From Wujia chipingensis (GTDB lineage: Bacteria > Bacillota > Clostridia > Lachnospirales > Lachnospiraceae): a DNA stretch of 64,000 nucleotides. The stretch's first letter is position 1. Each line of letters begins with the position of its first letter. The DNA is taken from the NCBI RefSeq assembly GCF_014337155.1, contig NZ_CP060632.1, forward strand, positions 1,123,001 to 1,187,000. The letters are read 5' to 3'. The notes under the pieces were generated by a model that was given only the letters and a program-made list of their open reading frames with translations, was not told the DNA's origin and searched no databases. Below, piece after piece: positions 44,792 through 55,542 of the stretch. The position numbers were made by a program, and so were the translations under genes.

Positions 44792-45433
44792 ATGGATGCA
44801 AATAATATTATGACAGACATTCCTTTGCACGTGTATGAACCAGAAGAGGAAGATTACAGTGTTTATATTGTGTTGTCCAAGACACAGACACTTCCGTCAC
44901 GTGTGATCAAGCTATGGACGCGGGAGCCATATGCGCATACATCACTGGCGATGGATGTGGAACTAAAGGAAATGTATAGCTTCGCAAGAAAGCACTTATA
45001 TAATCCGTTTGACTGCGGATTTATCAATGAGGATATCACGACGGGGGTATTTGGGCGTGATGTCCAGACAACATGCAGAATCGGGAGACTGTGTGTAACA
45101 AAAGAACAGTATGAAAAGATCAAGGAAATACTGGAACAATTTAAGAGTGAAAAAGCATTTTATCGATATAATTATCTTGGAATTTTAGGTGTGATGTGCC
45201 AGAGATCGGTGGAACGGCGATACAATTATTTCTGTTCACAGTTTGTGTCGTATGTTCTGCGTAAGGCGGGAATTTCACTGATTATGAAGAAACCGGGATT
45301 GACCTGCCCGCGTGATTTTCGGATGTGTGATGATCTGGAAATCATCTATGAAGGGAAATTACGTAATTACAGGAATTATCTGAAACTGCATTTCCTGCGG
45401 GATGCAGAGACAGGAGATTATATTGTAAACTAA
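44792..45433 (+). CDS. Putative permuted papain-like cysteine hydrolase (YiiX/C92-like)
   Basis: A 213-residue protein without a signal peptide. His49 in the YAHTSLAMD motif comes before Cys148 in YFCSQFVSYVL, the reverse of the NlpC/P60 order and typical of permuted papain-fold hydrolases of the YaeF/YiiX type. Those can act on lipids, amides or peptides. The substrate here is unknown and the cytoplasmic location makes a cell-wall role unlikely. No strong ribosome site precedes ATG 44792; ATG 44810 is an alternative. A terminator follows the stop. Confidence 0.65.
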   Translation: MDANNIMTDIPLHVYEPEEEDYSVYIVLSKTQTLPSRVIKLWTREPYAHTSLAMDVELKEMYSFARKHLYNPFDCGFINEDITTGVFGRDVQTTCRIGRLCVTKEQYEKIKEILEQFKSEKAFYRYNYLGILGVMCQRSVERRYNYFCSQFVSYVLRKAGISLIMKKPGLTCPRDFRMCDDLEIIYEGKLRNYRNYLKLHFLRDAETGDYIVN

Positions 45434-45436
45434 GTA

Positions 45437-45470
45437 AAGAGAGCACAACGGGATCGCTGTGCTCTCTTTT
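45437..45470 (+). terminator. Rho-independent terminator after the cysteine hydrolase gene
   Basis: AAGAGAGCACA (45437-45447) pairs with TGTGCTCTCTT (from 45459) and is followed by TTT. Confidence 0.85.
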
Positions 45471-45530
45471 GCGCAATAAGATGGGAGATGCCCGTCTGAA
45501 TGAGATACAAAGAAAAGGGAGGAACAAAAA

Positions 45531-46250
45531 ATGGCAGAACAGTTGTATACGATTCCGGTGAATGACGCATTTACGACGGACTGTGAATGTCCAATCTGCG
45601 AGATGAACCGGCAATTGGAGCGGAATGCAATCGATTACACGATGGGACCAAGCTATATGGAGGATGATAACCGTGCAATGACAGACGAGCAGGGCTTTTG
45701 TGCGCACCATGTACGGATGCTTTATGCAGAGAAGAACCGGCTGGGGCTTGCCCTGATGTTAAAGACACATACGGATAAGACAATCCGGGATCTGAAAGCG
45801 CTTAGTACAGGGAAACCAGTTGTATCGGGAGGACTCTTCAAGAAGCAGGCAAGCTCTTCGGTCAGTGATTATATCAAACGACTGGAGGATTCGTGTTTCA
45901 TCTGTAACCGGATGAAAGAGACGTCGATGCGGTATATTGATACGATCTTTCATCTGTGGAAGAAGGAGCCGGAGTTCCGTGAGAAGTTTGCAAACTGCAA
46001 GGGCTTTTGTACCTATCATTATGGAATCCTGTATGATGAGGGCAGTGTGAAGCTTCCGAAGGATGCCTATGCGGAGTTTCAGGAGATTTTGAACAAGACA
46101 TATTTTGCGGGTATGGAGCGTGTAAATGGCGATATCGGCTGGTTTATTGATAAGTTTGATTACCGGTTTAAGGACGAGCCGTGGAAGAATGCGAAGGATT
46201 CGCTGCCACGGGGCATCATCAAGACGAACCATACGATCATAGAATCCTAA
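45531..46250 (+). CDS. DUF6062-like cysteine-rich protein of unknown function
   Basis: A 239-residue cytoplasmic protein with two similar Cys/His clusters. The first is Cys18, Cys20, Cys23 with Cys57, His59 and His60 (GFCAHH); the second is Cys122, Cys125 with Cys156, Cys160 and His163 (GFCTYH). This twofold arrangement suggests two metal sites formed by an internal duplication. I recall it as DUF6062, a family of Lachnospiraceae and relatives with no known function; that recall is moderately sure. ATG follows GGGAGGAA. Confidence 0.7.
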   Translation: MAEQLYTIPVNDAFTTDCECPICEMNRQLERNAIDYTMGPSYMEDDNRAMTDEQGFCAHHVRMLYAEKNRLGLALMLKTHTDKTIRDLKALSTGKPVVSGGLFKKQASSSVSDYIKRLEDSCFICNRMKETSMRYIDTIFHLWKKEPEFREKFANCKGFCTYHYGILYDEGSVKLPKDAYAEFQEILNKTYFAGMERVNGDIGWFIDKFDYRFKDEPWKNAKDSLPRGIIKTNHTIIES

Positions 46251-46341
46251 CGGAATAGCATAAAAACAGGATAGGAATCATACATTATATACAGACTATC
46301 CGGCAAATTGTGTCCATTTGGTTAAATTTACAAATTAGGGG

Positions 46342-46369
46342 TTGATTTTTTCAGAAAAATGAGTACAAT
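46342..46369 (+). promoter_or_regulatory. Promoter of groESL
   Basis: TTGATT (46342-46347), 16-base spacer, TACAAT (46364-46369), directly before the CIRCE operator. Confidence 0.65.
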
Positions 46370-46379
46370 AAGAATTATG

Positions 46380-46406
46380 TTAGCACTCAACCAATATGAG
46401 TGCTAA
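46380..46406. promoter_or_regulatory. CIRCE operator (HrcA binding site)
   Basis: Perfect match to the consensus: TTAGCACTC, 9-base spacer, GAGTGCTAA. It overlaps the expected groES transcription start, so HrcA binding should block groESL transcription until heat stress. Confidence 0.98.
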
Positions 46407-46434
46407 AAGTAAAAATTAGGAGGTCGGGTATATT

Positions 46435-46719
46435 ATGAAGTTAACACCGTTAGGAGACAGAGTTGTATTAAAGCAGTCCGTTGCAGAAGAGACGACAAAA
46501 TCAGGTATCGTTCTTCCAACACAGTCACAGGAAAAACCACAGTATGCAGAGGTTGTTGAAGTTGGCCCTGGCGCTGTCGTAGATGGCGAGAAGGTTCCAA
46601 TGGAAGTCAAGGCTGGCGATAAAGTAATCTATTCAAGATATGCAGGAACAGAAGTAAAGCTTGGAGATGATGAGTACATCATTGTAAAGCAGGCAGATAT
46701 TCTTGCAATCGTTCAGTAG
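46435..46719 (+). CDS. groES: Co-chaperonin GroES
   Basis: A 94-residue GroES with the usual start MKLTPLGDRVVLK, the mobile loop (about 17-32, EETTKSGIVLPTQSQEKPQ region) and the YAGTEVKLGDDEY strand. It caps the GroEL cavity during folding. ATG follows AGGAGGT. The groEL gene starts 79 bases downstream on the same transcript, under CIRCE control. Confidence 0.98.
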   Translation: MKLTPLGDRVVLKQSVAEETTKSGIVLPTQSQEKPQYAEVVEVGPGAVVDGEKVPMEVKAGDKVIYSRYAGTEVKLGDDEYIIVKQADILAIVQ

Positions 46720-46726
46720 CAGGTAA

Positions 46727-48427
<1,701 letters not shown>

Positions 48428-48720
48428 TTACCTGAGCAACGCAGAAATAGAAAAAGACAGCCATGCGTGGTTCTGCTCGCAGAAAACCACACATGGCTGT
48501 CTTTTTCTGTTTCTATGGTGCGAAGCACCATAGCCGGCAAGATGCGAAGCATCTTGCGGCTGATTGCTCAGGTAATTACAAGTAGCGTTGCTCAGCTTAT
48601 TATTCTGTGCGTAGCACTACAGCCGGCAAGTCGCGAAGCGACTTGTGGCTGCGTGCTTAGGTTATTATATTTGCATCTTGCGGCTGATTGCTCAGGTAAT
48701 CACAAGTAGCGCTGCTCAGT
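48428..48720. repeat. Repeat block after groEL: GAA-loop hairpins and 47-bp direct repeats
   Basis: The 293 bases between groEL and the LysR gene hold no gene but several ordered repeats. Hairpins with a GAA loop lie at 48515-48531, 48532-48561 (stem GCAAGATGC / GCATCTTGC) and 48621-48650 (stem CAAGTCGC / GCGACTTG). The last two share AGCC...GGCT ends but have different, compensated stems. A 47-bp direct repeat (48549-48595 and 48673-48719) differs at only two positions. ATTACCTGAGC at 48427 is matched inverted by GCTCAGGTAAT at 48566. The block looks like copies of a small REP- or MITE-like element. Confidence 0.7.
48443..48514 (+). terminator. Strong terminator hairpin after groEL
   Basis: A 23-bp stem (48443-48465 with 48492-48514, one G-U) capped by further paired segments (GTGGTT with AACCAC, CTGC with GCAG). 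The 3' arm carries the T-run CTTTTTCTGTTTCT. It is the first part of the repeat block. Confidence 0.8.
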
Positions 48721-49740
48721 TTATCCCCACATCCCCAGAAACTTCCTTAACACCTCTGACTTCTCCCGGCTCTTCGGGTACACGAACCCGACAGTACGCT
48801 CCGCAACCGGGTGGGAGATCGGAAGCTCTAAGATCTGCCCGGAAGCCAGATAGTCCGTCGCAAACTCCCGTACGACACTGGCAACACCCATACCGATAGC
48901 TGCAAAATCAATGAGTAGATCCATATTATTTACTTCGAGGATCTGCTGTGGATGGATGCCTTCGGACTCCAGATAATCATCGATATGTGTACGGGTGATA
49001 TTATTCTTCTCCAGCAACATGAGATTGGATTTCTCCAAAATATCTTTCGTGGCAAGACCCGATTTATCTGCCGCAGACACAGGAGCTATCGGAGATAAAG
49101 CGGGAACGTCCTCATCCAGATTTCCCATGATACCGGTCAGATTTCCGGCGAAGAGCCACGGGTTTGTCGGTTCCTGTGCAAACTCTTCCTGTTCCCGCAG
49201 GAGCAGGTTGGAGAGATACGTTTCATTTACGACGAAGATGTCATGAATCGTGCTGACATCCTGATATTCAAAACCGGCAGGAATATCCGTCTTGCAGATT
49301 AGTCCGATATCAATACGTCCGTCATTTAGAAGCTTCAGTGTGTTTACTGTGGAATGACAGTCGATGATAACCTTGATGTGTGGATTTTCCAAGATGAAGG
49401 TCTGCAGCTTGTCCAGTAAGATGTGCTTGCAAAGCGAGGTGCTGACACCGATCTTTAATTGTCCGATACCAAGCTCGTGGATATGCCGGATTTCATCCTC
49501 ACCTTGTGAGATATTTGAGAATGCTTTCTCGATATGGTTGTATAGAACCTGTCCCTCATCAGTCAGCGTCACACCCTTGGAAGAGCGCAGAAAGAGCTTC
49601 ACATGCAGTCCGTCTTCAAGCTTGGAGATCGCCTTTGAGATCGCAGGCTGGCTGATAAACAGCATATCGGCGGCTTTGCTGATATTTCCGGTATTGGCAA
49701 CCGTATAAAAAACTCTGTAATAATTCAGATTATCAAACAT
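48721..49740 (-). CDS. LysR family transcriptional regulator
   Basis: A 339-residue LysR protein. The winged helix-turn-helix fills the first 60 residues (YYRVFYTVANTGNISKAADMLFISQPAISKAISKLE) and the periplasmic-binding-like effector domain the rest (about 90-335, with an acidic insert near 190-215). It is divergent from leuC across a 199-base region with a T-N11-A box, so control of the leu/ilv genes is likely, perhaps with a pathway intermediate as effector. The start at 49740 has GAGGGG upstream. Its stop abuts the repeat block. Confidence 0.88.
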   Translation of the reverse strand: MFDNLNYYRVFYTVANTGNISKAADMLFISQPAISKAISKLEDGLHVKLFLRSSKGVTLTDEGQVLYNHIEKAFSNISQGEDEIRHIHELGIGQLKIGVSTSLCKHILLDKLQTFILENPHIKVIIDCHSTVNTLKLLNDGRIDIGLICKTDIPAGFEYQDVSTIHDIFVVNETYLSNLLLREQEEFAQEPTNPWLFAGNLTGIMGNLDEDVPALSPIAPVSAADKSGLATKDILEKSNLMLLEKNNITRTHIDDYLESEGIHPQQILEVNNMDLLIDFAAIGMGVASVVREFATDYLASGQILELPISHPVAERTVGFVYPKSREKSEVLRKFLGMWG

Positions 49741-49838
49741 AATATCCCCTCGTTTCCTTATATAGCAATTCACGTTTCAAAATTATATTCTTATTATCCT
49801 ATAAATAGTAGTTTGATTAAATATATCATATCCAAACC

Positions 49839-49853
49839 ATAACTACAAGTTAT
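49839..49853. promoter_or_regulatory. Candidate LysR-type binding box upstream of leuC
   Basis: Palindrome ATAACT-ACA-AGTTAT fits the LysR T-N11-A motif. Its centre is about 65 bases before the expected leuC transcription start, the classic position of a LysR recognition site. Confidence 0.5.
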
Positions 49854-49874
49854 AAACAATATTCATATTATATA

Positions 49875-49904
49875 TTGTAATTATAGAAAGAAATATGGTA
49901 TGAT
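49875..49904 (+). promoter_or_regulatory. Promoter of the leuC operon
   Basis: TTGTAA (49875-49880), 18-base spacer, TATGAT (49899-49904), 36 bases before the ATG. The modest -35 suits an activator-dependent promoter. Confidence 0.5.
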
Positions 49905-49939
49905 TCTACTATTATAAGCAGAATCAGGAGGAAATGATT

Positions 49940-51202
49940 ATGGGTATGACCATGACGCAGAAAATACTTGCGAAACATGCAGGTCTTGCAAGTGTGGAAG
50001 CAGGACAGTTGATTGAGGCAGGTTTGGATTTAGTGCTTGGTAACGATGTCACAACACCAGTTGCCATTCACGAGATGGAAAAGTTTAATAAGAAGGAAGT
50101 GTTTGATAAGAGCAAGATTGCACTTGTTATGGATCACTTTACACCGAATAAAGATATTAAGAGTGCAGAGCATTGCAAATGTGTACGTGAGTTCTCAGGC
50201 GAGAATGAGATCGTGAACTTCTTTGATGTCGGAGAGATGGGAATCGAGCATGCATTGCTTCCGGAAAAAGGACTGATCGTTGCAGGCGAGACATGTATCG
50301 GAGCCGATTCACATACATGTACTTACGGTGCCCTTGGTGCATTCTCCACAGGTGTCGGAAGTACAGATATGGCAGCCGGTATGGTGACAGGTAAGGCATG
50401 GTTCAAGGTGCCATCTGCAATCAAGTTTAATATCGTAGGCGAGAAAGCACCATATATCAGTGGTAAGGATGTAATCCTTCATATCATTGGTATGATCGGT
50501 GTAGATGGTGCACTCTATAAGTCTATGGAGTTTGTTGGTGAGGGTATCAAGAACCTGACAATGGACGACCGTTTCACAATTGCGAACATGGCAATCGAGG
50601 CAGGTGCAAAGAATGGTATCTTCCCAGTGGATGAGCAGACAGAAGCTTACATGAAGGAGCATTCGACAAAGGCATATACAAAGTACGAGGCAGACGCTGA
50701 TGCAGTCTATGATGAGGAATATACGATTGATCTTTCAACCTTGAAGCCAACCGTTGCATTCCCACATCTTCCAGAGAATACAAAGACCATCGACGAAGTT
50801 GGCGATATCAAGATCGATCAGGTAGTCATCGGTTCCTGCACAAACGGAAGAATCTCTGATATGCGTATTGCAGCCGATATCATCAAGGGCAGACATGTGG
50901 CAAAGGGTGTGCGTGTCATCGTGATCCCTGGCACACAGGAGGTTTATTTACAGATGCTCGAGGAAGGTCTGACAAAGGCATTTATCGAGGCAGGTGCGAT
51001 CGTATCAACTCCAACCTGTGGACCATGTCTGGGCGGACATATGGGTGTTATGGCAGCTGGCGAGAGAGCTGTATCCACAACCAACCGTAACTTCGTTGGA
51101 CGTATGGGACACGTAGATTCAGAGGTATATCTGGCAAGCCCTGCAGTTGCAGCAGCTTCCGCGATTACAGGTAAGATCAGCAGCCCGGCAGAATTGGCAT
51201 AA
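49940..51202 (+). CDS. leuC: 3-isopropylmalate dehydratase large subunit
   Basis: A 420-residue aconitase-family subunit that, with LeuD, isomerises 2- to 3-isopropylmalate in leucine synthesis. The [4Fe-4S] cluster cysteines are predicted in GSCTNGR and TPTCGPC. Length fits the shorter, archaeal-like LeuC type found in Clostridia. ATG 49940 is preferred because AGGAGG (49926-49931) is 8 bases upstream; ATG 49934 is too close. LeuD follows after 12 bases. Confidence 0.96.
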   Translation: MGMTMTQKILAKHAGLASVEAGQLIEAGLDLVLGNDVTTPVAIHEMEKFNKKEVFDKSKIALVMDHFTPNKDIKSAEHCKCVREFSGENEIVNFFDVGEMGIEHALLPEKGLIVAGETCIGADSHTCTYGALGAFSTGVGSTDMAAGMVTGKAWFKVPSAIKFNIVGEKAPYISGKDVILHIIGMIGVDGALYKSMEFVGEGIKNLTMDDRFTIANMAIEAGAKNGIFPVDEQTEAYMKEHSTKAYTKYEADADAVYDEEYTIDLSTLKPTVAFPHLPENTKTIDEVGDIKIDQVVIGSCTNGRISDMRIAADIIKGRHVAKGVRVIVIPGTQEVYLQMLEEGLTKAFIEAGAIVSTPTCGPCLGGHMGVMAAGERAVSTTNRNFVGRMGHVDSEVYLASPAVAAASAITGKISSPAELA

Positions 51203-51214
51203 GGAGGAACAAAA

Positions 51215-51706
51215 ATGAAAGCATACGGAACAGTACATAAATATGGTGACAATGTAGATACAGATGTAATCATTCCTGCAAGATATCTGAATTCCTCAGA
51301 TCCTGCGGAGCTTGCAAAGAACTGTATGGAGGATATTGACAAGGACTTCGTAAAGCGTGTGAAGCCGGGCGATATCATGGTTGCAAATAAGAACTTTGGA
51401 TGCGGCTCATCGAGAGAGCATGCACCAATTGCAATCAAGGCATCTGGTATCAGCTGCGTAATCGCTGAGACATTTGCAAGAATTTTCTATCGTAACGCAA
51501 TTAACATCGGACTTCCAATTATCGAGTGTCCGGAAGCTGCCAAGGGAATCGAGGCAGGCGATATGGTAGAGGTTGATTTTGACAGTGGTATGATCTACAA
51601 CAAGACAAAAGGAACCGAGTTCAAGGGACAGGCATTCCCTCCATTCATGCAGAAAATCATCAAAGAGGGCGGTTTGATCAACTATATCAATGCAAAAGAA
51701 AACTAA
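51215..51706 (+). CDS. leuD: 3-isopropylmalate dehydratase small subunit
   Basis: A 163-residue swivel-domain partner of LeuC, with the substrate-binding stretch [11 protein letters not shown] and the early [11 protein letters not shown] motif. Ribosome site AAGGAGGA precedes the ATG. It is followed by an unrelated membrane protein gene before leuB. Confidence 0.97.
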   Translation: MKAYGTVHKYGDNVDTDVIIPARYLNSSDPAELAKNCMEDIDKDFVKRVKPGDIMVANKNFGCGSSREHAPIAIKASGISCVIAETFARIFYRNAINIGLPIIECPEAAKGIEAGDMVEVDFDSGMIYNKTKGTEFKGQAFPPFMQKIIKEGGLINYINAKEN

Positions 51707-51729
51707 TTTCATCTGGGAGGATAAAATAT

Positions 51730-52380
51730 ATGGGAGTTTGTAATAATTGTGGCAATCAGATTTCGGACGGACAGTTGACCTGTCCAGTCTGTGGAGCTTA
51801 TACCGGTGCAGGCGCACAGGCAAACAATCAGACACCACAGCAGAACATGTATAACCAGCAGGGAATGTACAATCAGGCACCACAGCAGAACATGTATAAC
51901 CAGCAGGGTATGTACAATCAGGCACCACAGCAGCCACAGAAAGAGCTTGGAATGAAATGGTTTCATTTCGTAATTTATTTCCAGCTGTTTGTTTCCGCTC
52001 TTGTTGGATTGTGGAATGGATTCCAGCTTCTTACAGGCAGAATTTATGGTGAGAACACTGATCGGGTATATAGTTATTTTTCTGGCTTGAAGGGTGTGGA
52101 TACGATTATTGGTATCTGCTACATCGCGATTGCCATTTTCGCACTTGTCACACGATTTATGCTTGCGGATTTCAAGAAGTGCGGCCCTGCAATGTATATT
52201 GGCATGCAGGTAGCAGGTTTGATTATATCAATCGCATATATTGCGAGTGTTACAAGCATCGTGGATGGTCTTACAGAGTATATCGCAAGCTCCACCTATG
52301 GAACAATGGCTGTTTCTATCGTGATGCTGATCTGTAACATTGTATACTTTAAGAAGAGAAAGCATTTGTTCGACCGGTAA
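51730..52380 (+). CDS. Zinc-ribbon membrane protein with 15-residue repeats
   Basis: A 216-residue protein of unknown function inserted between leuD and leuB. The N-terminus is a zinc ribbon (Cys4, Cys7, Cys18, Cys21). Residues about 32-75 are a Gln/Asn/Met/Tyr-rich low-complexity stretch built from a 15-residue unit present twice and then partly a third time. From about residue 83 there are four hydrophobic helices and a basic C-terminus. Zinc-ribbon plus low-complexity plus membrane domain is a common layout in Clostridia. GGGAGGA precedes the ATG. Nothing ties it to leucine synthesis except position. Confidence 0.75.
   Translation: MGVCNNCGNQISDGQLTCPVCGAYTGAGAQANNQTPQQNMYNQQGMYNQAPQQNMYNQQGMYNQAPQQPQKELGMKWFHFVIYFQLFVSALVGLWNGFQLLTGRIYGENTDRVYSYFSGLKGVDTIIGICYIAIAIFALVTRFMLADFKKCGPAMYIGMQVAGLIISIAYIASVTSIVDGLTEYIASSTYGTMAVSIVMLICNIVYFKKRKHLFDR
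51835..51924 (+). repeat. Two tandem 45-bp repeats inside the zinc-ribbon gene
   Basis: Units 51835-51879 and 51880-51924 differ by a single base (GGAATG against GGTATG) and are followed by a partial third unit. The unit is a multiple of three, so copy number changes would keep the frame. Confidence 0.9.
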
Positions 52381-52418
52381 GAAACAGACAGGATAAATTA
52401 TTATTTGGAGGATGAATC

Positions 52419-53501
52419 ATGAATTGTAATATTGCAGTAATCAAGGGTGACGGTATCGGACCGGAGGTTGTCACACAGGCAATGAAGGTGTTAGATGCAG
52501 TCGGAGAAAAGTTTGGACATACATTTAATTATGAGCAACTTCTGATGGGCGGATGCTCGATCGACGCATGTGGCGTTCCACTTACTGACGAAGCAGTCGC
52601 AAGAGCAAAGGCAAGCGATGCAGTATTGCTTGGTTCCATCGGCGGTAACACAAGCACATCACCTTGGTACAAGCTTCCACCAGAGAAGAGACCGGAAGCC
52701 GGACTTCTGAAGATCCGCAAGGAGTTGGGACTTTTTGCAAACTTAAGACCAGCCAATCTTTATGAGCAGTTAAAGGGTGCATGTCCTTTAAAGGAAGAGA
52801 TTGCAGACCGTGGTTTCGATATGATGATCATGCGTGAGCTGACAGGTGGTCTTTACTTCGGTGCGAGAGAGACAAAGGAAGTCGATGGCGTAATGACAGC
52901 CGTTGATACACTGACTTACAACGAAAATGAGATCCGCCGTATCGCAATCAAGGGCTTTGATATCGCGATGAAGCGCCGCAAGAAGGTAACAAGTGTCGAT
53001 AAGGCAAACGTGCTTGATTCCTCAAGACTCTGGAGAAAAATTGTAGAAGAGGTTGCAAAGAATTATCCGGAAGTCACATATGAGCATATGCTTGTTGATA
53101 ACTGTGCAATGCAGCTCGTCAAAGATCCGGCACAGTTCGATGTCGTATTAACAGAGAATATGTTTGGTGATATCTTGTCCGATGAGGCATCTATGATCAC
53201 AGGGTCCATCGGTATGCTGGCATCCGCATCCCTGAACGAGACTAAGTTCGGTATGTACGAGCCAAGCGGTGGTTCAGCACCGGATATTGCCGGACAGGAC
53301 AAGGCAAATCCAATCGCAACGATTCTTTCCGCAGCGATGATGCTCCGTTATACATTCGACCTCGACAAAGAGGCAGATGCGATCGAGAACGCAGTCAAGC
53401 AGGTACTGGTAGATGGTTTCCGTACATGCGATATCGTGTCCGAAGGCACAACCCTTGTCGGCTGTAACGAGATGGGCGACAAGATTGTAGAAAGAATCTA
53501 A
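52419..53501 (+). CDS. leuB: 3-isopropylmalate dehydrogenase
   Basis: A 360-residue NAD-dependent decarboxylating dehydrogenase that turns 3-isopropylmalate into 2-oxoisocaproate precursor in leucine synthesis. Features: GDGIGPEV at the start, the substrate Arg residues in LRPANLY and [13 protein letters not shown], the metal Asp in [13 protein letters not shown] and the NAD-binding [10 protein letters not shown]. Length is standard. ATG follows TTGGAGGA. Confidence 0.97.
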   Translation: MNCNIAVIKGDGIGPEVVTQAMKVLDAVGEKFGHTFNYEQLLMGGCSIDACGVPLTDEAVARAKASDAVLLGSIGGNTSTSPWYKLPPEKRPEAGLLKIRKELGLFANLRPANLYEQLKGACPLKEEIADRGFDMMIMRELTGGLYFGARETKEVDGVMTAVDTLTYNENEIRRIAIKGFDIAMKRRKKVTSVDKANVLDSSRLWRKIVEEVAKNYPEVTYEHMLVDNCAMQLVKDPAQFDVVLTENMFGDILSDEASMITGSIGMLASASLNETKFGMYEPSGGSAPDIAGQDKANPIATILSAAMMLRYTFDLDKEADAIENAVKQVLVDGFRTCDIVSEGTTLVGCNEMGDKIVERI

Positions 53502-53541
53502 GTAGTTAAGGAAGAATTAGTAGTTAATTAAGAGATAATAC

Positions 53542-53848
53542 TTTGCCAGACAATTTCGAGGTAGTGAGATGGATGTAAAACATATATTTTGAATTTCATT
53601 CATGGATATATACGATATGTTTGGAACTTAGAAGTTCTTGATGTTCTGTAGTAAAAGAAGCAATGTTTGAACACGATGTTCAAACAAGCCGTCACTGAGC
53701 CATGGATGGCGAATTGACGGCGGTTGCGTATTATGAAACAATGTAGATCAGAACATCTAGCACTTCTTAGTTTCAATACATTGTATATAAGATGAATGGA
53801 ATCAAAATATATGTTGCAGGTATGCAAATCTCGAAATTGTCTGAACAA
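53542..53848 (+). ncRNA. Candidate structured RNA (or MITE-like element) between leuB and ilvD
   Basis: This 370-base gap holds no gene but almost all of it folds back on itself. Outer helices: 53547-53560 with 53830-53843 (14 bp, perfect); 53580-53592 with 53802-53814 (13 bp, perfect); 53597-53603 with 53792-53798; 53607-53613 with 53783-53789; 53627-53635 with 53762-53770 (8 of 9); 53640-53648 with 53749-53757 (9 bp). Inside a junction closed by 53660-53663 with 53724-53727 are two hairpins: 53665-53672 with 53678-53685 (8 bp) and 53688-53694 with 53715-53721 (7 bp, capped by GCCA/TGGC). No T-box or other known riboswitch motif is seen. It ends 24 bases before the ilvD start. Confidence 0.6.
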
Positions 53849-53871
53849 ATTGAAGAGAAAGGAAGACAAAA

Positions 53872-55536
53872 ATGAAGAGTGATAATGTTAAAGTAGGCAT
53901 GCAGCAGGCACCACACAGAAGCCTGTTCAACGCCCTTGGAATGACAGAAGAAGAAATGAAGAAACCATTGGTCGGTATCGTATGTTCTTACAACGAGATC
54001 GTACCTGGACATATGAACCTGGATAAGATCGCACAGGCTGTTAAGCTTGGCGTAGCAGAAGCAGGCGGAACACCTGTGATGTTCCCTGCAATCGCTGTCT
54101 GCGATGGTATCGCGATGGGACATATCGGAATGAAGTATTCCCTTGTAACAAGAGACCTGATCGCAGATTCAACCGAGTGTATGGCAACTGCACATCAGTT
54201 TGATGCACTTGTTATGATCCCGAACTGCGATAAGAACGTACCGGGACTTCTGATGGCAGCAGCCAGAGTCAACGTACCAACCGTATTCGTATCCGGTGGT
54301 CCGATGCTTGCCGGTCATGTAAAGGGACATAAGACAAGCCTTTCATCTATGTTCGAGGCAGTTGGTTCTTATGCAGCAGGCAAGATGACAGAAGAGGATG
54401 TCAATGATTTCGAGTGCCATGCATGTCCAACCTGTGGATCATGCTCTGGTATGTACACTGCAAACTCTATGAACTGTCTGACAGAGGCACTTGGTATGGG
54501 ACTTCCTGGAAACGGAACAATCCCGGCAGTATATTCCGAGAGACTGAAGCTTGCAAAGCGTGCCGGTTATGCAGTTATGGAGATGTACAAGAAGAACATC
54601 TGCCCAAGAGACATCATCACAAAGGATGCAATCATGAATGCATTGACTGTGGATATGGCACTTGGATGTTCTACAAACTCTATGCTTCATATCCCAGCGA
54701 TCGCACATGAGATTGGATTTGATTTTGATATTGCTATGGCAAATGAAGTCAGCGCAAGAACACCAAACCTTTGTCACTTAGCACCGGCAGGCCCGACATA
54801 TATGGAAGACTTAAACGAGGCTGGCGGCGTGTATGCGGTTATCAACCAGCTCTGTGAGGCAGGACTGATCAATGAAGATTGTATGACAGTAACCGGCAAG
54901 ACAATCGGAGAGGCAGTAAAGGGACATAAGAACCTGAATCCGGAAGTTATCCGTCCGATGGCAAATCCATACAGCTCAACCGGCGGACTTGCCGTATTGA
55001 AGGGAAATATCGCACCGGACGGCTCTGTCGTCAAGCGGTCTGCGGTTGTTCCGGAGATGCTGCAGCATGAAGGACCGGCACGTGTGTTTGAATGTGAGGA
55101 GGATGCAATTGCGGCTATCAAGGGTGGCAAGATCGTGGAAGGCGACGTTGTCGTTATCCGTTACGAGGGTCCAAAGGGCGGACCTGGTATGCGGGAGATG
55201 CTGAATCCGACATCTGCAATCGCAGGTATGGGGCTTGGCTCTTCGGTAGCACTGATTACAGATGGCCGTTTCTCAGGTGCAAGCCGTGGTGCTTCTATCG
55301 GACATATCTCACCGGAGGCAGCTGTTGGAGGCCCGATCGCTTTGATTGAAGAGGGTGATATCATCAGTATTGATATTGATGCATGTACGATCAATGTGAA
55401 GGTTTCCGATGAGGAGCTTGCAAAGCGGAAAGAAGCATGGACACCAAGAGAACCAAAGGTAACAACCGGATATCTGGCAAGATATGCAAAGATGGTAACA
55501 TCCGGTAACCGCGGTGCGGTTTTGGAGTTGAAGTAA
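53872..55536 (+). CDS. ilvD: Dihydroxy-acid dehydratase
   Basis: A 554-residue iron-sulfur enzyme for the third common step of valine, isoleucine and leucine-precursor synthesis. Cluster ligands are predicted in PNCDKNVPG and the [25 protein letters not shown] stretch (about residues 184-204). The C-terminal barrel has [12 protein letters not shown] and [16 protein letters not shown] precedes the ATG. It follows the structured element and precedes ilvB. IlvC and a small ALS subunit are not in the window. Confidence 0.97.
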   Translation: MKSDNVKVGMQQAPHRSLFNALGMTEEEMKKPLVGIVCSYNEIVPGHMNLDKIAQAVKLGVAEAGGTPVMFPAIAVCDGIAMGHIGMKYSLVTRDLIADSTECMATAHQFDALVMIPNCDKNVPGLLMAAARVNVPTVFVSGGPMLAGHVKGHKTSLSSMFEAVGSYAAGKMTEEDVNDFECHACPTCGSCSGMYTANSMNCLTEALGMGLPGNGTIPAVYSERLKLAKRAGYAVMEMYKKNICPRDIITKDAIMNALTVDMALGCSTNSMLHIPAIAHEIGFDFDIAMANEVSARTPNLCHLAPAGPTYMEDLNEAGGVYAVINQLCEAGLINEDCMTVTGKTIGEAVKGHKNLNPEVIRPMANPYSSTGGLAVLKGNIAPDGSVVKRSAVVPEMLQHEGPARVFECEEDAIAAIKGGKIVEGDVVVIRYEGPKGGPGMREMLNPTSAIAGMGLGSSVALITDGRFSGASRGASIGHISPEAAVGGPIALIEEGDIISIDIDACTINVKVSDEELAKRKEAWTPREPKVTTGYLARYAKMVTSGNRGAVLELK

Positions 55537-55542
55537 AATATA

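Noticed and set aside
48443..48650. CRISPR array after groEL
   Set aside because: The repeats are hairpins of varying stems without regular spacers, and no cas genes are present.
51835..51924. CRISPR-like repeats
   Set aside because: The units are contiguous, without spacers, and in frame within a coding region.
53502..53871. T-box leader before ilvD
   Set aside because: No T-box sequence, specifier loop or terminator/antiterminator pair was found, although the region is highly structured.
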